From NCBI GenBank assembly GCA_041402005.1, contig JAWKTB010000001.1, positions 537,490 through 601,489 on the forward strand: a DNA stretch of 64,000 nt, read 5' to 3'. Both the position numbers and the translations under genes were made by a program. Below are positions 16,811 through 25,412 of the stretch, one piece after another. Below the pieces are notes generated by a model. That model did not search any database. It was not told where the DNA came from and saw only the letters and a program-made list of their open reading frames with translations. Position 1 is the stretch's first letter. The number at the start of each line of letters is the position of its first letter. Source of the DNA: JAJRXR01 sp041402005. Lineage in GTDB: Bacteria > Planctomycetota > Phycisphaerae > Phycisphaerales > UBA1924.

Positions 16811-16972
16811 ATGAGCCTCGACCGTTCGCTCAAGACCAAGGGCGCCCTGGCGGGCAAGCGCTCCGTGATGACCCGGGCCGAGCGCATCGCCATCATGAAG
16901 GGCGAGAAGAAGATCGACACCCAGAAGGACTCGCCCCTGGGCCTTCCCAAGACGCGCGTCCGCGAGCGTTGA
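16811..16972 (+). CDS. PVC-superphylum small basic protein
   Basis: 53 residues, very basic: begins MSLDRSLKTKGALAGKRSV, continues MTRAERIAIMKGEKKID and ends SPLGLPKTRVRER. This matches a small protein family that I recall as restricted to Planctomycetes, Verrucomicrobia and Chlamydiae (start MSxxxSL, core LTRAERI, end LGLPKTRV); its role is unknown, possibly RNA- or ribosome-associated. The gene is immediately downstream of the membrane protein gene and may be co-transcribed. Confidence 0.8.
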   Translation: MSLDRSLKTKGALAGKRSVMTRAERIAIMKGEKKIDTQKDSPLGLPKTRVRER

Positions 16973-17054
16973 TCCTCCCGCCTTTCTAACGCGTGAGGCC
17001 CTGGCGTCTCGCCCCCTTCAGCCCCGAGCCGCGCCCGTCCCGTATCCTCGCGAC

Positions 17055-18254
17055 ATGGACATCGACCGTCTGATCTCGGATCGGGCCCGCGCGATCGATG
17101 CGTCGGGGATCCGCAAGATCTTCGACGCCGCCGGCCGCCTGAAGAACCCGATCAACCTCTCGATCGGGCAGCCGGACTTCCCGGTGCCCGAGCAGATCAA
17201 GGCGGGAGCGGTCCGCGCGATCGACGCGGACCGCAACGGGTACACGCCGACGCAGGGCGTGCCCGAGCTGCTCGAGCGGATCGCGGCCTGGCTCCGTGTT
17301 GATCTGGGGTGGGAGGTCGTGCCGGCAAGCGCCGGCACGCAGGGGGGCGCCTCGGCGCTGGTCACGACCGGCACCTCGGGCGCGCTCACGCTCGCCCTAC
17401 TCGCCCTGCTCTCGCCGGGCGATGAGCTGGTGATCCCCGACCCCTACTTCGTCGCGTACCCGCACCTGGCGCGGATGTGCGCCGGGACGCCTGTCCTGTG
17501 CGACACCGCGCCGGACATGCGCATGACCGCTGCACGCGTCGAGCCCCTGCTGACCGATCGCACCAAGGCGGTCGTCCTGAACTCCCCCTCGAACCCGTGT
17601 GGCGTGGTCAGCACGAAGGACGAGTGCCGCGAGCTGCTCGAGCTGTGCCGCTCGCGGGGCGTCCTGCTGATCTCCGACGAGATCTACGACGAGTTCACGT
17701 ACGAGGACGCGCAGACGGACCTGGCGATGGGCGACGCGACCCTGCGGCGCTGCCCCAGCCCGGCCCGCTTCGAGGGGGCGAGCGAGGACGTGCTCCTGAT
17801 CCGGGGCTTCGGCAAGACCTACGGGTGCACCGGCTGGCGCCTCGGGTACGCCGCGGGGCCGGCTGCCCTGCTCGCGCAGATGGCGAAGATGCAGCAGTAC
17901 ACCTTCGTGTGCGCGCCGGCGCCCCTGCAGGTCGCGGTCGCCGAGTGCTTCGACGTGGACATGGGCGCCCATGTCCGCGAGTACCAGCGTCGGCGTGATC
18001 TCGTGATCGAGCGCCTCGCCGCCGTCAGCGACGTCCCGACGCCCGGGGGCGCCTTCTACGCGTTCCCCCGGATCCCTGAGCGTCTCGGGCTCACCGGCAC
18101 GGAGTTCGTCGAGCGCTGCATGGCCCGCAACCTGCTCGTGATCCCGGGCGCTGTCTTCAGCGCCCGCGATGACCGCGTCCGCGTCAGCTACGCCACGGCC
18201 CTCGACAAGCTCGAGGCGGGCCTGGACATCCTCGTCGAGCTGATGACGGCGTGA
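17055..18254 (+). CDS. PLP-dependent class I aminotransferase (aspartate aminotransferase-like)
   Basis: 399 residues, fold type I. Motifs: NLSIGQPDFPVP, TTGTSGALTLALLALLSPGDELVIPDPYF (cofactor phosphate region), NSPSNPCGVV, SDEIYDEFTY (Asp to pyridine N), and RGFGKTYGCTGWRLGYAAGP with the Schiff-base Lys at about residue 254; RVSYA near the C-terminus binds substrate carboxylate. The amino donor cannot be fixed from sequence. About 13 residues (VVPASAGTQGGAS) before TTGTSG come from a palindrome inserted in frame. TATCCT lies 6 nt before the ATG. Confidence 0.92.
   Translation: MDIDRLISDRARAIDASGIRKIFDAAGRLKNPINLSIGQPDFPVPEQIKAGAVRAIDADRNGYTPTQGVPELLERIAAWLRVDLGWEVVPASAGTQGGASALVTTGTSGALTLALLALLSPGDELVIPDPYFVAYPHLARMCAGTPVLCDTAPDMRMTAARVEPLLTDRTKAVVLNSPSNPCGVVSTKDECRELLELCRSRGVLLISDEIYDEFTYEDAQTDLAMGDATLRRCPSPARFEGASEDVLLIRGFGKTYGCTGWRLGYAAGPAALLAQMAKMQQYTFVCAPAPLQVAVAECFDVDMGAHVREYQRRRDLVIERLAAVSDVPTPGGAFYAFPRIPERLGLTGTEFVERCMARNLLVIPGAVFSARDDRVRVSYATALDKLEAGLDILVELMTA
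17318..17339. repeat. In-frame palindrome inside the aminotransferase
   Basis: CGTGCCGGC and GCCGGCACG form a perfect 9-bp stem around AAGC. It encodes VPASAGT, residues not expected between the helix ending LGWEV and the cofactor-binding loop TTGTSG. Confidence 0.6.
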
Positions 18255-18269
18255 GGCGCCGCAAGGGCG

Positions 18270-19220
18270 CTAGAACGCGATCTCGAGGCGGGCAAAGACG
18301 CCCGAGACGCTCAGAGAGGCGTCCAGGTTCTGGACCTGCACCGTCGTGCGCAGGTACTGGTACCCCGCCCGCAGGCCGACGGTGGGGGAGAGGTCGAGGC
18401 CCGTCTGGGCGGTGACATCGAGCAGCGAGGCGCCGTCGGGGATCGTCTGTGTCTGGGCGGCGCCCGAGATGTAGAAGCGGTCGCTCACGTCCCAGCGGAT
18501 CCCGCCGCCGAAGACGGGGACCGCGGCGATGCCGTACGCGTCGTCGAGGCGAGTCGAGACGACGTTGCCCGACGAGTCGTACTCGCGGACCTGCCCGACG
18601 ATGTCCGCCTGGACCGCCTGCACGCCCCCGATGAAGGAGAAGGTCAGGGGACCGGGGCGGAACGCGTCCCAGCGGAGGGCGATGTTGTAGAGGTCGATGT
18701 CGCCACGGTTATCAGAGAACGCGGCCAGCCGGTCCGCGCCGAGCGCGGACTGGTCCCCACTGACGCCGCCGTCGCGAAGCTGCGTCGGGCGAGAGAACTC
18801 GATGCGCAAGCGCGGCGCCAACTCGAAGGGCGAGCGCTCGGTCCGCAGCATCCGCACGAGCGTGTCATCCCCCTCGTCGACGAGCGCGAAGGAACGATCG
18901 GCGAGCGTCGGGATCGGCGCGCCGTCGCTCGTATCCGCGTCCGACGCGTCCCGATCGGCGTACAGCGACGCCAGTTCTTCATCCGTTCTGCGATCCTCGC
19001 CCAGCCTCGGCATGATCGACAGCGACGGCGTGGGCGGCTCTACGTGCGGCGCGCTGGTGTCGCCGGCCTCGCTCTTCGCGTGCGTCGCAACGATCGAATG
19101 GTTTGGCGAGATCGACAACGGCCCGCCGTCGGCGGCCAAGCCCGGCGTCGAGGCCAGGGCAAGCGTCAGCCAGAGTCTTCCCGCCCCTGTCTGCAAGCCA
19201 TGCACTCCCGAAACCCACAC
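18270..19220 (-). CDS. Outer-membrane beta-barrel protein
   Basis: 316 residues: signal peptide (RLWLTLALASTPGLAA), an acidic linker (about 45-110), then alternating amphipathic strands and a final strand ending in phenylalanine (SVSGVFARLEIAF), the recognition signal for the BAM machinery. It probably spans the outer membrane; function unknown. The longest reading starts with GTG at 19220, but TTG 19196 with GGGAG 8 nt upstream (start MQTGAGRLWL) is equally likely. The genes on both sides face away or are separate. Confidence 0.65.
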   Translation of the reverse strand: MWVSGVHGLQTGAGRLWLTLALASTPGLAADGGPLSISPNHSIVATHAKSEAGDTSAPHVEPPTPSLSIMPRLGEDRRTDEELASLYADRDASDADTSDGAPIPTLADRSFALVDEGDDTLVRMLRTERSPFELAPRLRIEFSRPTQLRDGGVSGDQSALGADRLAAFSDNRGDIDLYNIALRWDAFRPGPLTFSFIGGVQAVQADIVGQVREYDSSGNVVSTRLDDAYGIAAVPVFGGGIRWDVSDRFYISGAAQTQTIPDGASLLDVTAQTGLDLSPTVGLRAGYQYLRTTVQVQNLDASLSVSGVFARLEIAF

Positions 19221-19304
19221 CGACGGGCGAACCCGCCCGACGCCAATTGTGACGCCTCGAACCCCGCGCGTCCAGCGCGGCTCCCGAACAGCCCTCCACG
19301 CCTC

Positions 19305-20153
19305 CTATCGGCGATCCGCCGCCAGGATCTCGCGGCAGAACGCCCCGATTGCGTCGATGGCGCCCGCCAGGGCGGGGCTCGGGGGCCCACCCACAGGGGC
19401 GGGGTTCGGCGTGTTCAGAACGTGATCCCCACCGGGGATCATCACCCGGCGCGCGTGACGCGCCCGCGACGCGATGCGACCCGCGCTCGCCGGGTCCACG
19501 GTCCTGTCCGCATCGCCCTGAATGACGAGCATCGGCACGTCGATGCTCGCCGCGGCGTCGAGGACGTCGTGCCACGCGGGGTCGTCGAGCTGTGTCTGGA
19601 GCCATGCCCGTCCCACCCGCAGCGCCTGCTTCGTGCGAGCGCTCGGCGACTCGAGGGAACCGTCATCGAGCAATCGGCGGCGGTCCTCCGCCGAGAGCGA
19701 GCAGGTCTCCGCGGGCGCGTTGATGGTGACGACGCCCGACAGCTCAAAAAGGTCCTCGCGCCGGCGAGCCGCGGCGAGCAGCGCCGTCACCCCGCCCCGA
19801 GAGTGCCCGATCAGGACCATCGGCAGTCCTCGCCCGGGCAAGGTCCCGGCGCTCACCGCCCGGGCGACGTGCGCCACGTCCTCCGCCTGGAACGCCCAGG
19901 TGTCGCGCTCGAAGAGGTCGGGGCGCTCGAATGTCTCGAGCTGGTCGGTCATGCCGGAGTGCGCGAGGTTGAAGCGGTGGGCGAGGACGCCGGCGTCGGC
20001 CAGCGCCCGCCCGAGCACGGGGAACATGCCGTAGTCCTTGTACCCCTTGAAGCCGTGGACGATCAGCGCGGCGCCGACGGGCTGGGCTCGTGGCGAGTCG
20101 GTGTCGCCGAGGATCGGGAGGCCCTCGCTGCCCGTGACTGTCCAGTCGCTCAT
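19305..20153 (-). CDS. Alpha/beta hydrolase (dienelactone hydrolase/esterase-like)
   Basis: 282 residues. HGFKGYKDYG (oxyanion-loop region), nucleophile elbow IGHSRGG, acid in VIQGDADRTVDPAS, and catalytic His in IPGGDHVLN give a complete Ser-Asp-His triad. A cap of about 70 residues lies between the elbow and the acid. Related cytosolic proteins are esterases or peptidases; the substrate is unknown. No clear Shine-Dalgarno precedes the ATG. Confidence 0.85.
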   Translation of the reverse strand: MSDWTVTGSEGLPILGDTDSPRAQPVGAALIVHGFKGYKDYGMFPVLGRALADAGVLAHRFNLAHSGMTDQLETFERPDLFERDTWAFQAEDVAHVARAVSAGTLPGRGLPMVLIGHSRGGVTALLAAARRREDLFELSGVVTINAPAETCSLSAEDRRRLLDDGSLESPSARTKQALRVGRAWLQTQLDDPAWHDVLDAAASIDVPMLVIQGDADRTVDPASAGRIASRARHARRVMIPGGDHVLNTPNPAPVGGPPSPALAGAIDAIGAFCREILAADRR

Positions 20154-20212
20154 CGCGCCCGCTCCCGGTCGTTTGCCGATCGCGCTCGTCCCGTCCAGGC
20201 TATTCTCAACAC

Positions 20213-21055
20213 ATGCCCCGTGACCCGTCCAGCCACGAGCCGGCGCCAGACGTCAACGCGGCTCTCCCGCCCGAAAACGCCGAGGATCGTTGGGGAAAAT
20301 GCCCCCCGCCAGGCGACGAGCGGGCGATGCTCGCCGGGCCCCGCCTGCGTCGCGAGGAGCTGTTCCGCAGCATCCGGATCTTCTTCGAGTTCATCCGGGG
20401 CTTCCGCCAACTCCACTTCATCGGCCAGTGCGTGACCGTCTTCGGCTCCGCCCGGTTCGAGGAGGGGCACGAGTACTACGAGCTGGCGCGCCGGATGGGG
20501 CGGGTGCTGGCCGACAACGGGTACGCCGTCATGACCGGTGGGGGGCCGGGCGTCATGGAGGCCGCCAACCGGGGCGCCCGCGAGGGCGGGGGCCTGTCCA
20601 TCGGGTGCAACATCGAGCTTCCCATGGAGCAGGAGCCGAACGAGTACCTCGACAAGTTTATCGAGTTCCACTACTTCTTCGTGCGCAAGGTGATGCTCGT
20701 CAAGTACTCCGACGCGTTCGTCGTGATGCCCGGCGGCTTCGGCACGCTCGATGAGGTGTTCGAGACCGCGGTCCTCATGCAGACGGGCAAGATCGAGCAC
20801 TTCCCGATCATCGTCATGGGGCGTCAGTTCTGGGAGCCGATGCGGGCGTTCATCGAGAAGTCGCTGCTCGCGATGGCGACGATCAACCCGCAAGACCTGG
20901 CGCTCATCCACCTGACCGACGACCCCGAAGAAGCGCTCGCGATCATCCGCGCCCACGAGCGCGCCCGCGCCGAGGGGCGCCCCGCGGTCCGCCCAAGTCC
21001 GATCCTCGGCGAGACGCCCGGCGTTCCCGCCCGCGCCAGCCCGGAGACGACATGA
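20213..21055 (+). CDS. LOG family protein (TIGR00730-type Rossmann fold)
   Basis: 280 residues. VTVFGSARFEEG, MTGGGPGVMEAANRGA and the signature VVMPGGFGTLDEVFE (PGGxGTxxE) identify the LOG/YgdH class, which hydrolyses nucleoside monophosphates at the N-glycosidic bond (cytokinin-activating or nucleotide-degrading). The N-terminal 55 residues and an Ala/Arg-rich tail are extensions to the core. TATTCT lies 6 nt before the ATG. The stop overlaps the next start (ATGA), so the two genes form an operon. Confidence 0.9.
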   Translation: MPRDPSSHEPAPDVNAALPPENAEDRWGKCPPPGDERAMLAGPRLRREELFRSIRIFFEFIRGFRQLHFIGQCVTVFGSARFEEGHEYYELARRMGRVLADNGYAVMTGGGPGVMEAANRGAREGGGLSIGCNIELPMEQEPNEYLDKFIEFHYFFVRKVMLVKYSDAFVVMPGGFGTLDEVFETAVLMQTGKIEHFPIIVMGRQFWEPMRAFIEKSLLAMATINPQDLALIHLTDDPEEALAIIRAHERARAEGRPAVRPSPILGETPGVPARASPETT

Positions 21056-21873
21056 AACCCATGATTCCGATCGTCCTGGCGTTCTTTCTTGTTCCGATGC
21101 TCGCGGTGCGTGCCGCGGAGCGATCGGGGAGCGCCGTCACCGACCCCGGCTTCCACTTCGTCGAGGTCAAGGGCGAGCACGGCGTCGTCAAGGGCACGAT
21201 CTACGTCCCCCGAGGCCTCGACACCTCGAAGGGCGCCCCCTGCCTCGTCTTCCTCAACGGGTACGGCGAGTGCGGGACCGACGGGCTCAAGAACCTCGGC
21301 GTCGGCCTGCCCAACGCGATCGTCTGGGACGCCGCCCGCTGGCCCTTCGTCGTCGTCATGCCCCAGAAGCCCGTGTACGACATGGAGTGGGACGCGTACG
21401 AGGACGCCGTCCTGGCCATGCTCGACCTCGCGGTCGCGGAGTACGGCGCCGATCCCGACCGCGTGGGGGTCACGGGCCTGAGTCAGGGCGGGCACGGCAC
21501 GATCGCGATCGCGACGCATCACCCCGAGCGGTTCAAGGCCGCGGCGCCCGTCTGCGGCTACACCTTCAGTCATTTCAACGACAAGGGCGAGCGGGTCTCG
21601 CGTGACGAGGCGGCCGCCGAGCGGCGCCTGACCGAGGCCTCGTCGGCGATGAAGGGCATGGCGGTCTGGATCTTCCACGGCGGGCGCGACGACGTCGTCT
21701 CGCCCGACGAGTCGAGGAACTTGCACGAGGCCCTGGTCCACGCGGGCGCCGAGGACGTCAAGCTCACCATCTTCCCCGAGGACAACCACAACTCCTGGGA
21801 CTCGGCGTACCGCAAGAGCGGGCTGTGGGACTGGTTCACGCAGCGGCTGAGCAAGGACAAGACCGACGACTAG
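21052..21873 (+). CDS. Secreted carboxylesterase/peptidase-like alpha/beta hydrolase
   Basis: 273 residues with a signal peptide (PIVLAFFLVPMLAVRAA). CLVFLNGYGECGTDG (oxyanion strand), GVTGLSQGGHGT (nucleophile Ser), IFHGGRDDVVSPDES (acid) and DNHNSWDSAY (His) resemble the PHB-depolymerase/'predicted peptidase' group of exported esterases, which act on polymers or feruloyl esters. Translationally coupled to the LOG gene by ATGA. Convergent with the aminotransferase, overlapping by 4 nt. Confidence 0.85.
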   Translation: MKPMIPIVLAFFLVPMLAVRAAERSGSAVTDPGFHFVEVKGEHGVVKGTIYVPRGLDTSKGAPCLVFLNGYGECGTDGLKNLGVGLPNAIVWDAARWPFVVVMPQKPVYDMEWDAYEDAVLAMLDLAVAEYGADPDRVGVTGLSQGGHGTIAIATHHPERFKAAAPVCGYTFSHFNDKGERVSRDEAAAERRLTEASSAMKGMAVWIFHGGRDDVVSPDESRNLHEALVHAGAEDVKLTIFPEDNHNSWDSAYRKSGLWDWFTQRLSKDKTDD

Positions 21874-22784
21874 CCGACGACGCGCTCGCCCTGACGCCGC
21901 GTCAGCTCGCGAAACAGCCCGCGTAGACGCTCCGTCACCGATCCAATTGTCCCGCCCCCGATCGCACGCCCGTCCACCCGTCCCACCCACGCGATCTCCC
22001 CCATCGTGCCGGTGGTGAAGCACTCGTCGGCCCGGTAGACCTCCGCCATCGAGATGTCCCGCTCGGCGTGCGGGATCCCGTGCTCGACGCACAGCCCGAG
22101 GATCGTCGCCCGTGTGATTCCTTCCGGGCAGGCGATGCATCGGCTCGTCTCGACCTTGCCGCCCGTCACGATGAAGACGTGCGTCGCGTTCGTCTCGGCC
22201 AGGAAACCTCTTTGGTCGAGCATGATCGCGTCGTCGGCGCCCGCCGCGTTCGCCTCGAACTTCGCCAGGATCGACTGGATCAGGTTGTTGTGGTGGATCT
22301 TGGGGTCGAGCTGGTCTGGACCGAAACGACGGATGCTGGACGTGATGAGTGAAAGCCCGGTCTCGCCGACGGCGCTCGCGTACACGGGCGCCTTGTGCTC
22401 GGCCAGCACGATCAGCGTCGGCCCGGACTGGTTCAGGCGGGGGTCCATCCCGCTTGTGATCTTGACCCCCCGGGTGAGCGTGAGGCGGATGTGCACGCCG
22501 TCATGCATCGAGTTCGCCTCGAGCGTTTTGCGGATCTCGCGGATGATCTCGTCGTGGCTCGGGATCTTCTCGAACGCGAGGGCCTTGGCCGAGTGCGCGA
22601 GGCGGTCGAGGTGCTCGCGCAGCTTGAAGATCCGTCCGTCGTAGAGGCGCAGGCCCTCCCAGACGGCGTCGCCGCCTTGGACGACCGAGTCGAACGGGCT
22701 GACGCCCGCCTTGTCGCGGTGGATCAACTCGCCGTTGATGTTGACGAGCAGGTCGCGGTTCTTCTCGTTGAACGTCTGGAGCAT
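21870..22784 (-). CDS. PLP-dependent class IV aminotransferase (branched-chain or D-amino-acid type)
   Basis: 304 residues of fold type IV. INGELIHRDKAGVSPFDSVVQGGDAVWEGLRLYDGRIFKL at the N-terminus, Lys of the Schiff base in LDPKIHHNNLIQSILAKFEA, LDQRGFLAETNATHVFIV and the cofactor-phosphate loop in FTTGTMGEIAWV. IlvE, D-alanine transaminase and aminodeoxychorismate lyase share these motifs; the IHHNNL context and length favour an IlvE/D-amino acid type. TACGCT lies 8 nt before the ATG at 22784. Confidence 0.88.
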   Translation of the reverse strand: MLQTFNEKNRDLLVNINGELIHRDKAGVSPFDSVVQGGDAVWEGLRLYDGRIFKLREHLDRLAHSAKALAFEKIPSHDEIIREIRKTLEANSMHDGVHIRLTLTRGVKITSGMDPRLNQSGPTLIVLAEHKAPVYASAVGETGLSLITSSIRRFGPDQLDPKIHHNNLIQSILAKFEANAAGADDAIMLDQRGFLAETNATHVFIVTGGKVETSRCIACPEGITRATILGLCVEHGIPHAERDISMAEVYRADECFTTGTMGEIAWVGRVDGRAIGGGTIGSVTERLRGLFRELTRRQGERVVG

Positions 22785-22824
22785 GGGGCCCAAGCGTACC
22801 GCCGCCACGCGCCCCGCGGCTTCA

Positions 22825-23625
22825 CTACACCCGCTCGCCGACGATGGTCGTCCCGCTCCAAGGCACGCTCAGGCGAGTCGCCCGTCCATCCTGGACATCG
22901 AAGCGGACGCGAACATGCCGCGCCCCAGCCGGCGAGAACTCGTGCTCGCCCACAGGCATCAGATTCCGCGACACGTGCCCGAGGCGTTTGAGCGAGACCG
23001 CCGACTGCTTCTCGAACCAGTCCACCACGAACCGCTCGTCCTCGCCCGGCCCCCAGGCGTACTGCCCGAAGTAGGTCTCGCCGAACGACCGCTCCACCGC
23101 GAAGGGGCTCTCGGGGGTCAAGCCCTTCGACTCGAGGTATTCCATCACGCGGGACGCCTCGCCCGCCCTGGCGTGGTTGTAGAGCGGGATGCTGTGCGGC
23201 CCCTCCAGCGCTACCGCCCCGGGCACGTTGTCGAGGACCGCTCGGACGGCGTCGATCTGATCGAGCGTCGCCATCGTGAACAGCGTGGGGCGGGCGCCGT
23301 GCGCGATCAGCACCTCGATGATGTCCACCCGCCCCGTGTGCGAGGCCGCGCCGATCGCCGTCTCCCAATCGCCGAATCCCCAGTCCCACGACGCCTTGGC
23401 GAGCCCCGGGTCCTCGGCGAGCATCTCCTGCACGCGCTCGAGCCGCGCGTGCGACGCGCCCACGAACTCCTGGGCGCGCGACGACGGCGTCGTCGGATAG
23501 TCCGCCCCGACCGTGTCCGCATCGTTCACGTCTACCCATGCCCGCCCCGCCGAGGCCAGGGCCGTGGCGCCGAGCACGCCGACCGGGCCGGCGGCGAGGA
23601 ACGCGCGTCGGGTGCAAGCACTCAT
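22825..23625 (-). CDS. Tat-exported ankyrin-repeat-like protein
   Basis: 266 residues. The N-terminus MSACTRRAFLAAGPVGVLGATALA is a twin-arginine signal. The body has two or three degenerate ankyrin-type units (GDWETAIGAASHTGRVDIIEVLIAHGARPTLFTMA; DQIDAVRAVLDN), then a C-terminal beta region (VRVRFDVQDGRATRLSVPW). No catalytic motif seen. It lies between the class IV aminotransferase and the sulfotransferase, all on the minus strand. Confidence 0.7.
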   Translation of the reverse strand: MSACTRRAFLAAGPVGVLGATALASAGRAWVDVNDADTVGADYPTTPSSRAQEFVGASHARLERVQEMLAEDPGLAKASWDWGFGDWETAIGAASHTGRVDIIEVLIAHGARPTLFTMATLDQIDAVRAVLDNVPGAVALEGPHSIPLYNHARAGEASRVMEYLESKGLTPESPFAVERSFGETYFGQYAWGPGEDERFVVDWFEKQSAVSLKRLGHVSRNLMPVGEHEFSPAGARHVRVRFDVQDGRATRLSVPWSGTTIVGERV

Positions 23626-23688
23626 GGAGAGCCCCTTTCGTTGTCGGGTGCTACCGAGACGGCGACGCGCCGTTGCGGACTCACCCCC

Positions 23689-24441
23689 TCATGCCCCGCC
23701 CATGATCTTGTGGGACGCCAACCGCTCGTACAGCCCCCGGCACACGTCCAACACATCCGACAGCCCCTCCGGGACCTCCTCCCGCTTCGCCCGGTAGGGG
23801 GTGAATCCACTCGACTCGTACACCCCCGCGTACCAATGGGGCGCCCAGACGCCGTCCCCCGGGCGTGGTCCCGGCGCCCACGACAGCATCGCCTCGTCGA
23901 ACGCGATCCCGACGCGCCCGCACAGCACCGACAGCACCCCCCGCGGGTCCTCCAGCACGTCCCGGCTGTCGATCACCGGGGGCGTTCGCCCGCTCCGCTC
24001 GCGTATGAAATCAAACAGCTCGACCTGCTGAGGCAGCCCAAGATCAGCCGGCCTCGGATCTGAGATGACCTTGATGTATGAGGGAATCATCTCCGCGGGG
24101 TCGCGGATGAGGAAGCAGTTGACCAGGCCGAGCACCCACTCCCGGTCCATCTGGGGCGTCAGGTGATGAGCCATGTGCTTCTGGTACCAGACCGGCTTTC
24201 CGTCGGGCGCCGGCCCGGTCAGTGTCGCGACGACCTCCCGCCAGTCGGTCGGCTGCGAGCGCATGACCTCGTCGGCGGCGGGATGCGCCGCCCTCGCCTC
24301 GGGCGTGAGCGTGCTGAGGTAGTGCGCGTAGAGGGGTTCGTCCGTGACCGCCGTGTCTTCTCTCGAGCCCCACGAGCGCATCAGGGCCGTGGAGATGTTC
24401 CGCGGCCCGGACCACATCGCGATGCGGGTCGGTTCGTGCAT
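23689..24441 (-). CDS. Sulfotransferase family protein (aminotransferase-associated type)
   Basis: 250 residues. IAMWSGPRNISTALMRSWGSR is the 5'-phosphosulfate-binding loop of a small sulfotransferase subgroup often annotated next to branched-chain aminotransferases. LVNCFLIRDPAEMIPSY holds the 3'-phosphate-binding Arg and Ser pair; KHMAHHL contributes the catalytic His region. It would transfer sulfate from PAPS to an unknown acceptor. TACACT lies 7 nt before the ATG. Its position one gene from the class IV aminotransferase fits the known association. Confidence 0.8.
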   Translation of the reverse strand: MHEPTRIAMWSGPRNISTALMRSWGSREDTAVTDEPLYAHYLSTLTPEARAAHPAADEVMRSQPTDWREVVATLTGPAPDGKPVWYQKHMAHHLTPQMDREWVLGLVNCFLIRDPAEMIPSYIKVISDPRPADLGLPQQVELFDFIRERSGRTPPVIDSRDVLEDPRGVLSVLCGRVGIAFDEAMLSWAPGPRPGDGVWAPHWYAGVYESSGFTPYRAKREEVPEGLSDVLDVCRGLYERLASHKIMGGA

Positions 24442-24471
24442 CGGGCGCAGTGTAGTGGGGGAGCGCCGAGG

Positions 24472-24505
24472 CAAAAACGACAACGGACGCGTCTCCACGC
24501 GTCCG
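24472..24505 (-). terminator. Intrinsic terminator after the PEP-CTERM gene
   Basis: CGGACGCGT and ACGCGTCCG form a 9-bp stem with loop CTCC; on the minus strand TTGTCGTTTTTGC follows. It lies 45-80 nt after the stop at 24551 and just before the sulfotransferase promoter box. Confidence 0.8.
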
Positions 24506-24550
24506 TCGCCGGTGTGCGTTCGCGGGCTGTCGCCGCGCGAAGAAGGAGCC

Positions 24551-25213
24551 TTACTTGCGACGACGCCGGGGCATCGTCAGAACCCCGCCACCGAGAGCCA
24601 GGGCGAGCGTGCCCGGCGCCGGGACGACGTCGGCGGTGAAGAGCCAGTCCTGGGTGTACCCGGTGCGCTGGACGCCGTCGGCCATCACCCAGCCGCGACC
24701 GACCCAGCTCGAGTCGTCGCCGGGCAGGCGGTGCCCATCGGGGGCGAAGATGAAGGAGATTCCGTTGTCGTCGGCCTTGGCGCCGAAGGTGGCGTAGAAG
24801 TCGCCGTTGACCTGGTCGAGGAAGCCGCCGTTGGCGTCGGGGGTGCCGACGACGCGCCAGCCGCCGTTGTACGCCTCGACGCCCTCGATGAAGTCGAACG
24901 CGTAGGTGTACGCCTCGGGGGTGACGGGCATCTCGCCGCCGTCGCGCCCGCCATAGAGCGTGCCCTCCATGTGGATGGAGAGGTTCCCGCCGTCGTCGTT
25001 GATGGTGATGATCGAGTCGCCGAAGTGATCGATGCTGAAGGTGTTGATGCGACCGGCGTCGAAGAGGTTGTCGACGCGGAGGCCGTAGGGCGGCGGGTTG
25101 ACGTCGCCGTCCGGGTGGTCGTGCATCTGGAACTGGGCGACGACGTCGGCGTTGGCGGCGCCGGCGCCAAGGGCGATTGCGGCGAGCGCACCGATGGCGC
25201 TGAGCTTGGGCAT
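24551..25213 (-). CDS. Exported PEP-CTERM-type protein
   Basis: 220 residues: signal peptide (MPKLSAIGALAAIALGAGAANA), a beta-rich body with many Asp/Gly and aromatic residues, and the sorting tag VPAPGTLALALGGGVLTMPRRRRK. GAGGAGAGAGG is the ribosome-binding site just upstream, unlike the leaderless neighbours. Body function is unknown. Confidence 0.75.
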   Translation of the reverse strand: MPKLSAIGALAAIALGAGAANADVVAQFQMHDHPDGDVNPPPYGLRVDNLFDAGRINTFSIDHFGDSIITINDDGGNLSIHMEGTLYGGRDGGEMPVTPEAYTYAFDFIEGVEAYNGGWRVVGTPDANGGFLDQVNGDFYATFGAKADDNGISFIFAPDGHRLPGDDSSWVGRGWVMADGVQRTGYTQDWLFTADVVPAPGTLALALGGGVLTMPRRRRK

Positions 25214-25412
25214 GATCCTCTCTCCTCTTGTGTTGTCGCTCGGGGGCTCGGCCCCACGCCCCTCGGCGCCGGGTCAGTGACATCAGGCCACGAGACAACG
25301 ACCCGACCAAGGCAAGCGGGCGATTCGTTGGCGTGAGGCGCCCGTCTGCGCCGTGTGTGACGCTCAGTCGGGGCCTGACGAACCGGATGTGCCGATCATG
25401 CGGGGGGTGACG

